Shown here piece by piece: positions 1-12,852 of a stretch of 64,000 bases of DNA. Below the pieces are notes generated by a model. The model did no database searches. It was not told the DNA's origin and was given only the letters and a program-made list of their open reading frames with translations. The DNA is from Ovis canadensis (lineage: Eukaryota > Chordata > Mammalia > Artiodactyla > Bovidae). The stretch covers positions 33,000,501 to 33,064,500 of the forward strand of contig NC_091251.1 in assembly GCF_042477335.2 (NCBI RefSeq). The letters are read 5' to 3'. A program made the position numbers and the translations under genes. Positions within the stretch are counted from its first letter, which is position 1, and the number at the start of each line of letters is the position of its first letter.

Positions 1-69
1 CACTTCACATGCACTTACACACGCGAGCACTCCACATGCACTTACACACGCGAGCACTCCACATGCACC
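1..69. repeat. 27-bp tandem repeat at the left edge
   Basis: Two full copies and a partial copy of a 27-base unit containing CACATGCACTTACACACGCG. The array is cut by the window edge, so its true copy number is unknown. Confidence 0.85.
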
Positions 70-309
70 ATCTTACTGGATCTTAAAACAGACCTTAGAG
101 GTCGGTTCTTTTCCATTTTGCAGATAAGAAAACTGAGTCTCCAAGGAGTAAAGTAACAGGGCAGTCAATCTCTCAAAGTTGTTCAGTCCACACTACCCCA
201 AGATTTCAGGTGAAAAGAAAGACATTTTACCAACAGTGAGAGTGGTCTGAGAGCGGCATGGTCATCTCTGGAGGAGGTGATGCCCCATCACTGACTTTTA
301 GTGTATGTG

Positions 310-1517
310 CAGAGTGACTGTGCGGATCACAACAAACTGTGGGAAATTCTTCAAGGGATGGGAATACCAGACCACCTGACCTGCCTCCTGAGAAATCTGT
401 ATGCAGGTCAAGAAGCAACAGTTAGAACTGGACATGGAACAACAGACTGGTTCCAATAGGAAAAGGAGTACGTCAAGGCTGTATATTGTCACCCTGCTTA
501 TTTAACTTCTATGCAGAATGCTGCTGCTGCTGCTGCTGCCAAGTCGCGTCAGTCGTGTCCGACTCCGTGCGACCCCTTAGACGGCAGCCCACCAAGCTCC
601 ACCATCCCTGGGATTCTCCAGACAAGAACACTGGAGTGGGTTGCCATTTCCTTCTCCAATGCATATCTTGAGAAATGCTGGGCTGGAAGAAGCACAAGCT
701 GGAATCAAGATTGCTGGGAGAAATATCAATAACCTCAGATATGCAGATGACACCACCCTTATGGCAGAAAGTGAAGAGGAACTAAAAAGCCTCTTGATGA
801 AAGTGAAAGAGGAGAGTGAAAAAGTTGGCTTAAAGCTCAACATTCAGAAAACTAAGATCATGGCATCCAGTCCCATCACTTCATGGAAAATAGATGGGGA
901 AATAGTGGAAACAGTGGTTGACTTTATTTGGGGGGGCTCCAAAATCACTGCAGATGGTGACTGCAGCCATGAAATTAAAAGACCCTTGCTCCTTGGAAGA
1001 AAAGTTATGACCAACCTAGACAGCATATTTAAAAGCAGAGACATTTGCCAACAAAGGTCCGTCTAGTCAAGGCTATGGTTTTTCCAGTGTCATGTATTAT
1101 GGATGTGAGAGTTGGACTGTAAAGAAAGCTGAGTGCCGAAGAATTGATGCTTTTGAACTGTGATGTTGGAGAAGACTCTTGAGAGTCCCCTGGACTGCAA
1201 GGAGATCCAACCAGTCCATTCTCAAGGAAATCAGTCCTGAATATTCATTTGAAGGACTGATGCTGAAGCTGAAACTCCAATACTTTGGCCACCTGATGCT
1301 AAGAACTGACTCCTTGGAAAAGACCTTGATGCTGGGAAAGATTGAAGGCGGGAGGAGAAGGGGACAACAGAGGATGAGGTTATTGGATGGTATCACCAAC
1401 TTGATGGACATGAGTTTGAGTAAGCTCCAGGAGTAGCTGATAGACAGGGAGGGCTGGTGTGCTGCCGTCCATGGGGTTGCAAAGAGTCGGACACGACTGA
1501 GCGAGTGAACTGAACCA
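310..1517 (+). mobile_element. BovB (RTE) LINE, 5'-truncated, split by a SINE
   Basis: The 3' half of BovB ORF2 and the 3' tail ending in the agagtcggacacgactgag block. The reverse-transcriptase YADD box is intact at about 737-748 within the open frame 641-1066. The ORF is interrupted by a BOV-A2 SINE at 521-662 and later by frame breaks, so the element is dead. The 5' part of the element is missing. Confidence 0.9.
521..662 (-). mobile_element. BOV-A2-type SINE nested in BovB
   Basis: Reverse-orientation SINE beginning with a (CTG)6-7 run (the AGC tail read backwards), then the cgtgtccgac block and ending in ttccttctcc. BovB sequence resumes directly after it, with atgca on both sides as a likely short target-site duplication. 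Confidence 0.85.
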
Positions 1518-2790
1518 AACCAAGAGGGGAGGTTGTGCACACAAAAATACTACTTATAGTTGCCTTTTAAAAATTAATATTCAATTTACTAAGGACACAC
1601 ACTTGAAAGCAAAGCTTTTCTTCAGGATTAAGTTCCACTTACTGATCTTATTCTATTTATAAGTGTAATGTAATCAGCACAAGACCTTCACTTTTTTTTC
1701 AATTAAAGTTTGATTAACTCATGTTGGAAAAACTAAACTCTTAAACAATCAGTACCATTTACAACTTTATTAAATTTGCTTAAACAATTTCAACTACATA
1801 GGAACATTTAATATATTTGATTTTCCTAAGTAACTTAAATGTCTAATTGAACAAGTATCTGGTACTCGTAAAATTGTTGTGAGTCTGACAAATTAAATTT
1901 ATAAATACAGTGACTTTCACATTCTTTTAAATTTTGCAGTACTTTTGCAAAATTTGTTAGAGTCTCCCATACCTTTCAATGTAAAACTACGTGTCTACAG
2001 GCTTCTGGCTACAGCTATGATAGAATAAGCATCCTTCTTTTTCCCACTCCCATTGATTATAAATAAAAACCCTGGAAAGGGTACATACAACACTGCCTAA
2101 GGACTCTGAAAAATAAATAATAGAAGGTGGATTGGAGAGGGAAATAAACACTCAAAGGATGACCAATACGGAAATGAGTTTAAGTATTTTTTCCTCCACT
2201 ATTTCCCAGCTTAGACTCTAGAAAGCATGATCCCCAGATTGTGCAGTGGCACAAACAGAAATAACGCCAGGAAAACCCTCTTTCTCTTACCAGAGGATTG
2301 GGGAGAGGGACCCTGCCGGATGGCAAGTGGGGTGGGGGGTGCAGAATCTCCACTTTTTCCCATTTACTGTCCAGAGAGAGATGTGAGGAAAGCCCTGGTC
2401 TTGAGGTTATACTCCTGCAGTGTTGGTGGCGCAGGACCTTAAACTCTGAGAGGAAATCCTTCTCTCTAGCTGGAGAAACTGAGTAAAGGGGCCCTTCTGG
2501 GGAATATGGGGGAGAGTCTGTTAATTCTTCTCTCTCTTATCTTGCTTTACCCAGAAAGTGAACACAGTCAGGGGAAGTGTGTGACAACATGAAGAGGCTA
2601 AAAGCCCAGGTTTCCAGCCCAAGGATCAGGAAAAGGGCTTCTAGGAGCCACAGAGGGTGAGGTCAGTCATGGAGAGCTGGAAAAGAAGCTCTCTTAAAAC
2701 TGTGTATAAAGTCCTGGACTCACTCTTGAGCTGTGCATTCACAGAACTGACCCAAAGCAGAAGGCAGGTCAGGACTTGGGGTCTAAAATA
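1518..2790. other. AT-rich intergenic stretch, nothing recognised
   Basis: Mostly single-copy-looking sequence. Short open frames at 2227-2486 have no family features that I recognise. No RNA gene or promoter-like CpG cluster is seen. Confidence 0.5.
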
Positions 2791-3553
2791 AATAGGATTG
2801 ATTATACAATATTATATCACATTCAAAACACCCCCAAATAACTCCACATACAAGGAACTAGGAAAATCTCAGCTACTCTCAAAGGAAAAGATAATTAGCA
2901 GACGTTGGCCTCAAGATGATCCAGATGATGGAATTATCACACGAAGACTGTTACATCACACAGCATATATCATATAAAGCATATCATATATGTTAAAACT
3001 ATAGTTCATGAAGTGAGGAGGAATGGTCTTGAAATGAATGGAAAGATAGAAACTCTTAGAAGGAAATGGAACCTATAAAAAAGAACCAAAAGAAAACTTT
3101 ATAACTGAAGATTCATTAACCAAAATAAAAAATTCACTCCATGAGCTCAATGGCAAAATGGAGATGAAGAGGAAAGAGTCAGCGAACTTGAAGATAAATT
3201 AGTAGAAATTATTGAATCTGAAAAACAGAAAAAAATTGGGAAAAAGATGAATAGAGTTTTGGGGATTTATAGGATAAGAGCAAAATCTCTAACATTCCTA
3301 TCTTTGGTGTCTCAGACAGATTGGAGCAAAGGCTTCGTGCAGAAAAATGTTGAAGAAATTATGACTGAACATTTTCCAAATTTGGTGAAAAGACATAAAT
3401 TTATAGATTTAAACAGCTCAGCAAACCCCAAAAGAAAGACAAATTCAAAGAAAACCTGATTCAAATACATCTTAATCAAACTGCTAAAAAAAAAAAAAAA
3501 AAAAAGAAAATATTTTTGAAAAAGCCAGAGGAAAGCAATATATTACACATAAA

Positions 3554-3760
3554 AGAAAGTGAAGTCGCTCAGTCATGTCCCACCCTTTGCGATCCCATGG
3601 ACTGTAGCCTACCAGGCTCCTCCATCCATGGAATTTCCCAGGCAAGAGTACTGGAGTGGGTTGCCATTTCCTTCTCCAGGAGATCTTCCCAACCCAGGGA
3701 TCGAACCCAGGTCTCCCGCACTGCAGGCAGACGCTTTACCGAATAAGCCACCAGGAGGGA
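3554..3760 (-). mobile_element. Bov-tA-type SINE
   Basis: Full-length reverse-orientation element from gaagtcgctcagtcatgtcc to the tRNA-like head ending gaataagccaccaggaggga. It is inserted in the L1/HAL1 remnant after an A-rich tract. Confidence 0.9.
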
Positions 3761-3999
3761 ACATAATTAAAATGACTACAGATTTCTTATCAGAAGACAT
3801 GGAGACCAGGAGACAGTGGAACCCCATCTCTAAAGTGCTGAAACAAAAGAACTGTCAACCCAGAATTCTATGTTCAGTGAAAATGTTTTTTAAAGGCAAA
3901 GTAAGACATTTTTAGTCGAAGGAAAACCAAGAAGATTAATTGCCAGCATGCCAGCTCTAAATGAAATGTAAGAGGAAGTTCTTTAAGAGAGAGAAATGA

Positions 4000-4120
4000 A
4001 GGAATTCCCTGGCAGTCCAGTGGTTAGAATTCAGCACTTCCACTGCAGCAACCCAGGTTCAGTCCCTGGTGGAGGAACACAAGCCAGATGGTAAGGCCCT
4101 CTCCCAAAAGAAAGAAAGAA
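4000..4120 (+). mobile_element. CHR-type tRNA-derived SINE with target-site duplication
   Basis: Head ttccctggcagtccagtggtt is typical of cetartiodactyl CHR SINEs, and the tail is (GAAA)n. AGAAATGA is present at 3992-3999 and again at 4121-4128, an 8-base duplication. The element is inserted in the L1/HAL1 remnant. Confidence 0.8.
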
Positions 4121-4259
4121 AGAAATGACACCAGAAGAAAACTTGGAACTTAATAAAAGAAAAGAAACAAAAATGAGAATATCTGGAAAATCCCCCAAAC
4201 ACTAGAAATTAAGCAACACACTGCTTGCTAAATAATACATGGGTCAAAATCTAGGAGTC

Positions 4260-7116
4260 TGAGGAGCCGGCAAGCTAGTTCTTAACCACAGGCCACATGG
4301 CTCTCAAAGTTCTTCAGAACCTTGAAGGCCAGGCTAAGGAATTTGGAATTGGCACTGTATTTAATAGATAAGCATTTAAGGATTTTCACACATAAGGCGC
4401 ATATTTGCAGATAGAGGCAGTTGGATATAGATTGGGGGATGGTGGGGCTGGGGAAGGAAAAATCTGTGTTCTGTCCTGCGAAAGAGGCAAAGTAAAAGCA
4501 AAGAATCTGGACGTTTCCAGATGCCTAAAATAAGACATTTTAGAAGTAGGCTTATCCCTCCTTTTTCACAGAGGTTATTTTCACAGTCTTTCTGGAGTCT
4601 ACACATGCTAAGTGAACCGGCTCCAGAGGCAGGAGCATGCCTCTGCCACCAGACAGGGGACTTTCTGAGGACAAGGGCCATGTAACTCCATAATAATTGT
4701 GGTTTCCCAAAGGTTAACTAGCCTGTGGCTGTGGACAAGTCACTTAACCTCTCTATGCCTCAATTTGTCCTCTGTACAATGAGGCTAGTATCAGTTTCCA
4801 CAGACTGGGTCATGACCTTGGGCTGAGCTGCCTGGAGAAAAGGTTGAATGGAGAATTTGGACACCTGGCTTCTGGTAGCTGCTGCGGGATTCTAGCTGGA
4901 GGACTTCTCTCTAGTTTGCAGGGAGACTTGGAGGAAGGCCTCAGCATGACGAGAAGGAGTGGGACTTCTGCTCCAATGGCCTGAAGCAGGGGAGGGGAGG
5001 GCACGCAAAACATCCTCTGCAGAGACTTTGATCAACAATCATGACAGGGACGGCTTCCATCCTCTTTGAAGCAGCAGAAAGATCAATCCTCCTTCTTATC
5101 GCAGCTTCTCTGTGCGGTGGCACCACGAGCTTCTGCAGCCGCTGCTACACCGGCCGAGACCAGAGTAGCAGGTAATGCCTGACCCAGGCCTGCTGCTTCC
5201 CCTCAACTCCTTATCCACCCCCCGGGATGAGAGGAACCTGGCACTTTCTGGCCTTCACCTAGCCCGACCTCAGAGGGGAGGAGGAGGAAAAAGAACGCCT
5301 CCACCGCAGAAAGTGAGAGCTTCCTCGACTCCTTCATTAAAGTTTCATCAGGGTCCCTCCTCACCTGCACGTCCCCCTTCTTTTGTTCAAAGCCTGGCTT
5401 TAAAACATCACATTTTGCTGAGATCTAAAGACACGAAGACAGGAGGCAGGAGACTGGATTCTGCTTACAAGTCTGCCTTTGATTTGCTGTGTGACCTTGA
5501 GCAAGTTACTTCCCCACTCTGGAGCTTAATTTCTCTATCTATGAAGCAGAGTTGCTGTAAGTGTTTTTTCAGCTTTCAGTTTACAACTCTGGGATCAAGA
5601 CCAGCCTGTGCCCAGGCTAGGGTTCCATTCAGGTTCAGATGGTAGCATTGTCTTTCTCAGATCCTGTCACAGAACAGCCCTCATAACTCTGACTGCCTCC
5701 AAGTCCTTGGCCAAATGTTTTTCTGTATAATCCTATCACTGGAAAGATGAGTCCGTGGGTTCTGCTCATGAAGGGGAGGAACAATTCCTGTAACAGCTGT
5801 CCCCAGCTGCTCGAGGACTACAGAAAGCAGAGAAGTCTGCAGGCTGTGTCCCTGGAATGCTGGAGGAAGAAGAGAAGGACAGGGGAGGAGCAGGCGGTGG
5901 GAGGAGGAACCTCTTAGGACCTTCTGCTTCCGCATGTGGCATGCTTATAATCCCACCAGACTGGTGAGTTAGGTTAGGGCTGATAAGCCTCTTCTACCCT
6001 GAATGCCAGCTTACCCCACACAGGTACAGCCCCTCCCCAGCTGGGCAAGGGAAACAGTTGCACACACAGAAGAATTAAGATTCTCTACTTGTGTTCTTCC
6101 CCACCCCCCACCCCCAAGAGCAGGCCCCAAAGACAGAGGACAGAGACCGCAGGAGTCCTGGACCTTCAAGCAGGACCCACGAGCTGACACGGCTTAGGCA
6201 CCAGCCAGACGCCTCCTGCTGAGAATCCCAGTAATAAGTCTCCTGTGTCTGGTCCCTAGAACAGTCACGGACCTACTCCTGAGGTCAGAGCCAGCAGTGC
6301 TCTCAGTCTCCCAGGGTCTGGGGGATAGAACTGTTCCAGAAAAAACAGGTGGGAAAGGAATACTTTCGACCTCCCTGCTCTATGAGGTGCTGATGTGTGT
6401 CAGGATCTCCTCTCTGCCTCCAGGACTCGGCCTTCAGCCACCTCCTTCACCTCCCCAGGCCCCAGCATGGCATGCCCCCTCCCATCACTCTGGACACCTG
6501 GAGTCCTCTGGTTTTGCCCTCCAGGAAGTCCCCAGAGTCAGCCCTTGGCCTACCGCCCCTCACTGGCCTCTGCAGCTCGGGCTTTCTCTGGAACGGGAAC
6601 CACCTGTGATCTGCTGCCAGGATTGGTTAAGCCCAGCTGTGCCAGCCCGGCCACCCTGCCCATTGTGTGTGCCTGAGAGTGGGCGTGTGTTTGTGTGCAC
6701 ACGCATACACACACGTGCATGTACTCTGTAGTACACACTTTATGAAAGTATAAAAAACATGTAAGATGAGATTTTATCAAATTTGACACACATGCATACC
6801 TTCCTGACAGTCCTAATTTTGCATGTGTCCATGATAACACAATTCTTTCCCGCCTTACTTTTCCAGTCTTTGTAATCTCTAGTAGCAAAACCTCTTGTAA
6901 ACGAGGTTGAATTTGAAGCCATGGGTAACTCGACCTATATTACTAAAGGATCAGCATGAAGAAGACTAAGATGGAGTGAAACTGGAGAACCCCCAATTTA
7001 GAATTTCTTTTCCTTTCATGACCTTGCTTCACATGGAAGTTCATTCTCAAATGCTGTCTCTTTCTGCTTCCAACAAGACCACCACTGGAGTGCTGGCCCC
7101 CACATTTTCTGTCCAG
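4260..7116. other. Intergenic sequence with MIR fragments
   Basis: MIR cores are visible at about 4715-4800 (aagtcacttaacctctctat) and 5480-5555 (gagcaagttacttccccact). The rest, including the GC-richer part 5000-6700, has open frames of up to 156 codons with no recognisable domain, signal or splice framework. I call no gene here. Confidence 0.5.
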
Positions 7117-7122
7117 CTAAAG

Positions 7123-7304
7123 ACTTGTGGTTTAGCTGGTAAAGAATCTGCCTCTAATGCGAGAGACCTGGGTTCAATCCCTGGGTTGAGAAGATCCCCT
7201 GGAGAAGGGAAAGGCTACCCACTCCAGTATTCTGGCCTGGAGAATTCCAGGGACTATACAGTTCTTGGGGTCACAAAGGGTCGGACACGACTGAGTGACT
7301 TTCA
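7123..7304 (+). mobile_element. Bov-tA-type SINE
   Basis: Forward element from the tRNA-like head (gtttagctggtaaagaatct) to gtcggacacgactgagtgac. CTAAAG at 7117-7122 and 7305-7310 forms a short target-site duplication. Confidence 0.9.
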
Positions 7305-8218
7305 CTAAAGCCCTCTACGTTTCTTTTCACGAGAGCCCTGGCATCACTGAACTTCAGGCCCCCGTCCTACCGCAGCCAGCCTGGTTACCACAGAAGACCC
7401 CTAAAGTCAGCGCGGTTTCCCAGTCTCTCCTTTCCACGTGTAGACCAAAGAACATCAGTAATCGTGGCTAATAAACGCAAGAGCAGCACCAGTGTTAGAC
7501 CTGAGGAAGTCACCTGGGGAGGCTCATTAATTCAGCAAACCAGCTTCTGGTTTCAATTTGGCCTTTAACTGGGGAGGGAACTTGATCTTCTAAAGGAGCT
7601 CTGTTTCTATAAAACCAATAAAAAGCCTGTTTTCCCACCTCCCTTTCAGAAACACACGTGCTCACGGCAGGCTTTACCATCCCATCGTCTGCAGGACACA
7701 CTTTAGACGGCAAGTTTGGCGTAGAGGTGAGGTGCCCTGGATTGACATCATGCTGTGTTTCAGAAAATGTGTGGATGTGTGTTGGGGGTAGGGGGAGAAT
7801 ATATGTGTGTTTGCACACACTTTGCTGGGGCTGTTTGGGTGTGACTACATGGAGAATGATACTAAAGCCTGTGGTCCTGCAGTTTAGGGGCGCTTGTGGA
7901 CTCCTGAATTTGCGGGGTGTCATGCATGAGTTTGGAGCTCTCACGTAGGATGAGTGACAGGGGTGTGAACCCACCGAGGGGTGAGCGTGTGGCCGTAGAG
8001 CACTGACATCGGGATCTGTCTGCCCTGAGGGTAACGTGGGCTGGGCACCTGCAGACCTTCGAGCATCATGGTCTCGTCTTTCCCTGGAGAAGCCTCCTGC
8101 CAACTCTAGCCTTGCTGCATCTTCTGCACCAAAGGGCAAGCTGGGCCTCTCACCAAACAGCCTGTCTGTGGTCAACGGTCAGCAGCAAGCTCAGTGCTCC
8201 TAGCTGTCCCTGTGGTTC

Positions 8219-8630
8219 TTAATACCCGGCCCAGGTGGCCATGCTAGGTAGGGGCTGACTGAGGCTGGGGTATATCAAGTAGCTATTGTTTCCCCATTTT
8301 TCAGAAGAGGGAACTGAGCCTGGGAAATTAAATAACTTTCTCTGGGGTCCCAGGAGAGAGTTTCTTGGGAGGTTCAAGGTTAGCCTAGATGTGTTCTGGA
8401 AGAAATAATAACACAAACAACTGCTCAGTCTGTGCTGGACACTGTGCTAAGCACCATATAGACATTACTTAAACCTCACAATAGTATACCAAGTAGCTAC
8501 TATTTCCCCATTTTACAGGTGAGGAAACTGAGCCTGAGAAATTAAATAACTTGCCCTGGGTCACACAGCAAAGAGGTTGTAAGACTCGGATCTGAACCTA
8601 AGACTGTTTGACTCTAAAATTTGTGCTTGT
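8219..8630 (-). repeat. MIR SINE with a duplicated core
   Basis: Reverse MIR at 8425-8630 (ctgtgctaagcaccatatag, then ccattttacaggtgaggaaa). A second copy of its central part lies at about 8265-8345, sharing aagtagcta, tttcccca and gaaattaaataact with 8497-8570. See the findings. Confidence 0.7.
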
Positions 8631-8796
8631 CTCTCCCTATTCCCACTTACAGACTGTCTTAGAAAGAGGGGAGAATGGGGCTCACTTCTTCACAAAGCCA
8701 TGGATAAACCTTAATTTCACAGAAGGAGTTTTATACCCATGGATTTAAGATCCATGACTCTTGATGAGAAGAATAGGAGGGGGTGGCCAGGGGAAA

Positions 8797-9270
8797 TAAA
8801 AAGCAGAGACATCACTTTGTTGACAAAGGCCCATATAGTCAAAGCTATGGTTTTTCAGTTAGGCATGTACGGATGTGAGAGTTGGACCATTAAGAAGGCT
8901 GAGCACCAAAAAATTGATGCTTTCAAATTGTGCTGGAGAAGACTCTTGAGAGTCCCTTGGACTGCAAAGAGATCAAACCAGTCAATCCAAAAGGAAAGCA
9001 GTCTTGAATATTCATTGGAAGGACTGTTGCTGAAGCTCCAATACTTTGGCCACCTGATGCGAAGAACTGACTCATTGGAAAAGACACTGATGCTGGAAAA
9101 GACTGAGGGCAGAAGGAGAAGGAGGTGACTGAGGATGAGATGGTTGCACGGCATCACCAGCTCAATGGACATGAGTTTGAGCAAACTCTGGGAGATGGTG
9201 AAGGACAGGGAAGCATGGCATGCTGCAGTTCATGAGGTTGCAAAGAGTCGGACACGATGGAGTGACTAAA
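8797..9270 (+). mobile_element. BovB LINE 3' fragment
   Basis: Starts at aaaagcagagacatcacttt and ends at agagtcggacacgatggag. Only the region after the reverse-transcriptase core is present. The open frame 8739-9128 is this fragment, not a host gene. Confidence 0.9.
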
Positions 9271-12125
9271 CACCTCCACCACCGCCTAGCGAAGGCCCCT
9301 GGAACTACTGGAGAGAACTCCCTCTCAGCTCTGACAGGTGATGGAGCTTGATGTACAGATCTCAGTCCACACTGCTGTCCTTGGAGCCCTGTGTGTGCAA
9401 GGCTCCCACTGCTGGTTCTTGTGCCTGCTTTGCATCACTCTGTGGGTGATGATGCTGGGAAGGGACTCAGGTCAAGTGGTCAGAGATGCCACCGGACACA
9501 CAGAGGCTCTTGCCTGCGCTGGGAGACGCTGCCCATTCCTTTTCTTCTTGGATTTCAGTTGCAGTAGAAATGCATTATTTTTTCATTAAAAATTCACTTT
9601 GGAACAGATAGCCTTCAGAGATGTAATTAGCCATGTCATCTCTCTCCATTAGCTGTCCCTGGAGTTTGCTGGAATTCCTTGTCATTTTTCCTCTCCATTT
9701 CACTCTTTCCCATCCTCTTTACATGTAGGTTGTAGCACTGCTCCACTGTCTCCCCCGACACTGCACACTCTGAATTTGGATGGAATGACTATTCTAAAGC
9801 CTGGATGAGGAGTTAGAGCAAGCTCCCTCCTCCCCCCTGGGCTCTGGGGTCATGGTCCTCTGGGCCAGCAAGGGGTTCATAGATGCCCACTTCTGCTCAT
9901 AGGATGAGGGGGTCAGCTTGACATGACACAGAGCTGGCCTGGCTGGTAGCCAGTCTAAGTAGAGCATGGAGGTTCCTAGCTCCCCCCCGACTCGCTGGGC
10001 GATCCCAAGCAAGTAGCTTCTGTTGCCCTCACCAGGTGGTCAAGGTTGGCAATGACATATACAAAGCCCCTCCTCTGAGGTACACAGTGGGTGCCCTCTA
10101 AAAGGAAGTCATGGTCAGGATGTCCAGGGACGAGACAGGGGCTTCTGGGGACTGAATGGGCAGTAGACAGCGCAGCATGAAAGAGGCAGCCTCTCACTGA
10201 GAATCAGAGTCCTGTGCTTGGCGGAGCCCCAGGGCTTGGAGGGCAAGAGTCAGGAAGAACCATGATGAGGACCCCCTAAGGAGCAAGACCACCTTCAGAG
10301 CAGGGGAGAGCTTGTGGGGACAGCTGCTCAGGGCTGAAAGCACCTCTTCTTTGCTGACTGTGGTGGTTTCTACCTAGAATTGCTCCTATGAGTTATTCCC
10401 GGCATGCATGACAGCTGGATTGAAAGTGACAAGCGGTGTCATCTTCAACTAACTAAGGGGAAGGATAGAGCAAGGGAGGGCTCCCCAAGATGATGAGGTT
10501 GGCCCCTAGTGCAGCAAATAACCCAGGACACCCCAACTGGCTCCAGGGACTTCAGGTGGCTGGGCAGGGTATTGCTCTGGGGAATTCCAACATCACACGC
10601 TCAGAAGACAGCTGTCTCCACCCGCAACCCCCAGCCCTCTCTTTCCCTCCTGCTAGTGACACATGAGGTGCAGCTGTCTCCAGCATTGTCAGAAATACCG
10701 CACTCCATGGGGGCGAGGGCAAAAAACCTGCTGCCGAAAACCTAAACTTATCCCGGTTCCCCACAAGGAGGGGCAAAGAGAAATGCACTGCTTTAGCATA
10801 AAAGGTTGTTGGCACTTCACAGTGAAATCAAATCAGAATGTATGTGATTTACACCAAGAGGCAGCATGCCCCAGACTAGACAGTCACGGGTAGGTGTCCT
10901 TTGAAGGAGGCTACCTGATAACTGTTACAGGGACCTGGCGCATCTCATTTCACAGAGTCGTGTCATGTTGCATTGACATGAAGGGAACTGGAGTGAACTT
11001 GGTTTCTAATACGGGCCTCACCCCGCTTTCATAGCAACCGTGGTCCTCGGGTTCCTGGAAAAAGGCAGAGAAACAGGAACTGTCGGGCTCACAAGCTCTT
11101 TGAACTTTTGCACTGATGTTTTTGCAAGCCTGGTGGAAGCCGGCGGCATCTTGACTCAAGTCTAGTTCATAGAGATTTTCACAGATGTATCCTGGGCATT
11201 GGTAATACTAATGGTGATGCTGAGGTTCCTAACCATGCCCGTGCCCTGGGCTCCTGGACCCTGCTCAGCTCTCAACACATGCTGGTTCATACCTACCTGT
11301 TCCATGAGGTGCTATCATTCCCCCCCTCAGGACATATGATGCTGAGACTCAGAAAGGTTAAGAGATGATGTCAAGCAAATGACACGTGTTACCACCTCTG
11401 GGGTGGGGGTGGGGGGAGTCCCACTGCATGGAGGAGAGCAAAGAGCACAGCAATGCCTGCCACCAGCAGCCCAGAATGTCAACCTTCTCCGTGGTCTGCA
11501 AGTGTGCCAGGGTCACCAAGACAGACACGACTCACACAGGCACTGGAGGGAAGAGTGCTTTGCTCACTCAGAGAAGCGACAGAGCAGGACCAGCTTCAGT
11601 AGCTGGCATCGGTCCCCCGGGGCCCCGAAAAGCCCCCTTTCCCTCCCTGCTGGGTGGAGATACAGCAGCAGGATTGGCCAGGTGCCACATGATGCACACA
11701 CTCAAGCAGAACAAAGGAGCACACACCAGATCTAAACAGGGAAAGACCACCCCCCACGAGGCAGTAAGTCCAGCATAGCCGGCAAGGGCTCCCTATCTCT
11801 TGGCAAGGGAGTGCCCCAAGCCTAAGGCCCACTCTTACATGCTTAGCAGGGGTGGAAAGACAGCACGAACGAAATGGTCTCTCCCAACAAGTGGGGCCAA
11901 GTTCACATCAGGGCTGGGAGGCAGGGTCAGGATCTGAACCTGGGTTTTTCTGGCTTCAAAGCCCACGAGCCTTCTCATCACACCAGCACTGTATGTCACT
12001 CCGCCAGGCACCTCTCACCATTTCCATACAGGGAACTGAGGCATGTTTCAGCATCACTGGGGTTCCCTTGCCTACTTCTTCTATTTAAGAAGTTCAGAAA
12101 AACTGTACTGCAGATCAGCACTGCG
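9271..12125. other. Intergenic sequence, no gene recognised
   Basis: Contains a degraded MIR at about 11265-11390 and a G-run cluster at 11399-11417. Open frames of 60-130 codons occur on both strands, but none shows a domain, a splice partner or homology that I can recall. Confidence 0.5.
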
Positions 12126-12292
12126 TGTGTGCTTGCTAAGTCACTTCAGTCGTGGCCGACTCTTTGCGATCCTGTGGACTATAGCCCGCCAGGCTCCTCT
12201 GTCCATGGGATTCTCCATGCAAGAATACTGGAGAGGGTTGCCATGCCCTCCTCCAGGGACTCTTCCCAATCCAGGGATCAAACCCAGATCGG
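12126..12292 (-). mobile_element. Bov-tA-type SINE, head truncated
   Basis: Reverse element with tcagtcgtggccgactcttt and caatccagggatcaaaccca. The tRNA-like head is missing beyond 12292. Confidence 0.88.
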
Positions 12293-12677
12293 CATTACAA
12301 ATAGCAAATAAATATGCAGTGTGGAACAGGCATAGATCTATAGGCTCTGGTGGGGGTGGGGGGTAAGTTATAACCAAGAGATTCCCATAGCCACTCTCTC
12401 TTCCGAGTCCGCCTCCCCACCACTGTCCTGGCAGCCCCTGGACAATCAGAGTCCTCAGAGCAAAGATGGACTGGGAGGTTTTCTCCCTCCCAGGACTTCT
12501 CTAATAACAAATGCTCCATCTCGCCAACCTTTACCCACACTCTAATATCAAGAATAATATTTTAAAACCTGGGATTCTTGTGCCCGGAAGAATCCCCACA
12601 TACGGGAATTTAAAGCAGAAAAGTGGGCCCCCACCAGGGAGGCGGGGAGTGTAATGCAGGAGAATCTACAGAATTTG

Positions 12678-12852
12678 GAAAGTGAAAGTCACTCAGTTGC
12701 GTCCGGCTCTTTGCAACCCCATATAGTCCGTGGAATTCTCCAGGCCAGAATACTGGAGTGGGTAGCTGTTCCCTTCTCCAGGGGATCTTCCTGACCCAGG
12801 GATCAAACCCAGGTCTCCCGCACTGCAGATGGATTCTTTACCAGCTGAGCTA
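12678..12852 (-). mobile_element. Bov-tA-type SINE with internal deletion
   Basis: Reverse element from gaaagtgaaagtcactcagt to ctttaccagctgagctac. About 30 bases between the cccatatagtccgtgg part and ttctccaggcc are missing compared with neighbouring copies. Confidence 0.88.

Larger units (their letters stand above)
2790..4260 (+). mobile_element. L1/HAL1-type LINE remnant, split by two SINEs
   Basis: A-rich sequence with ORF1-like segments, including ccaaatttggtgaaaagac followed by cagcaaaccccaaaagaaag and later tgtcaacccagaattctat, typical of the 3' part of L1/HAL1 ORF1. A reverse SINE (3554-3760) and a CHR-type SINE (4000-4120) are inserted in it. No intact frame remains. Confidence 0.7.

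Noticed and set aside
1-69. Short spaced repeats resembling a CRISPR array
   Set aside because: Simple 27-base tandem repeat without unique spacers, in a mammalian genome.
3554-3760. tRNA-like segments in SINEs
   Set aside because: The heads of Bov-tA and CHR elements derive from tRNA, but they lack a mature foldable tRNA; they are SINEs, not tRNA genes.
5175-5645. 156-codon open frame
   Set aside because: Includes a MIR core in its second half, so it cannot be a conserved protein.
7510-8175. 221-codon open frame on the minus strand
   Set aside because: No domain, signal peptide or conserved motif; composition matches non-coding DNA and it has no splice-linked partners.
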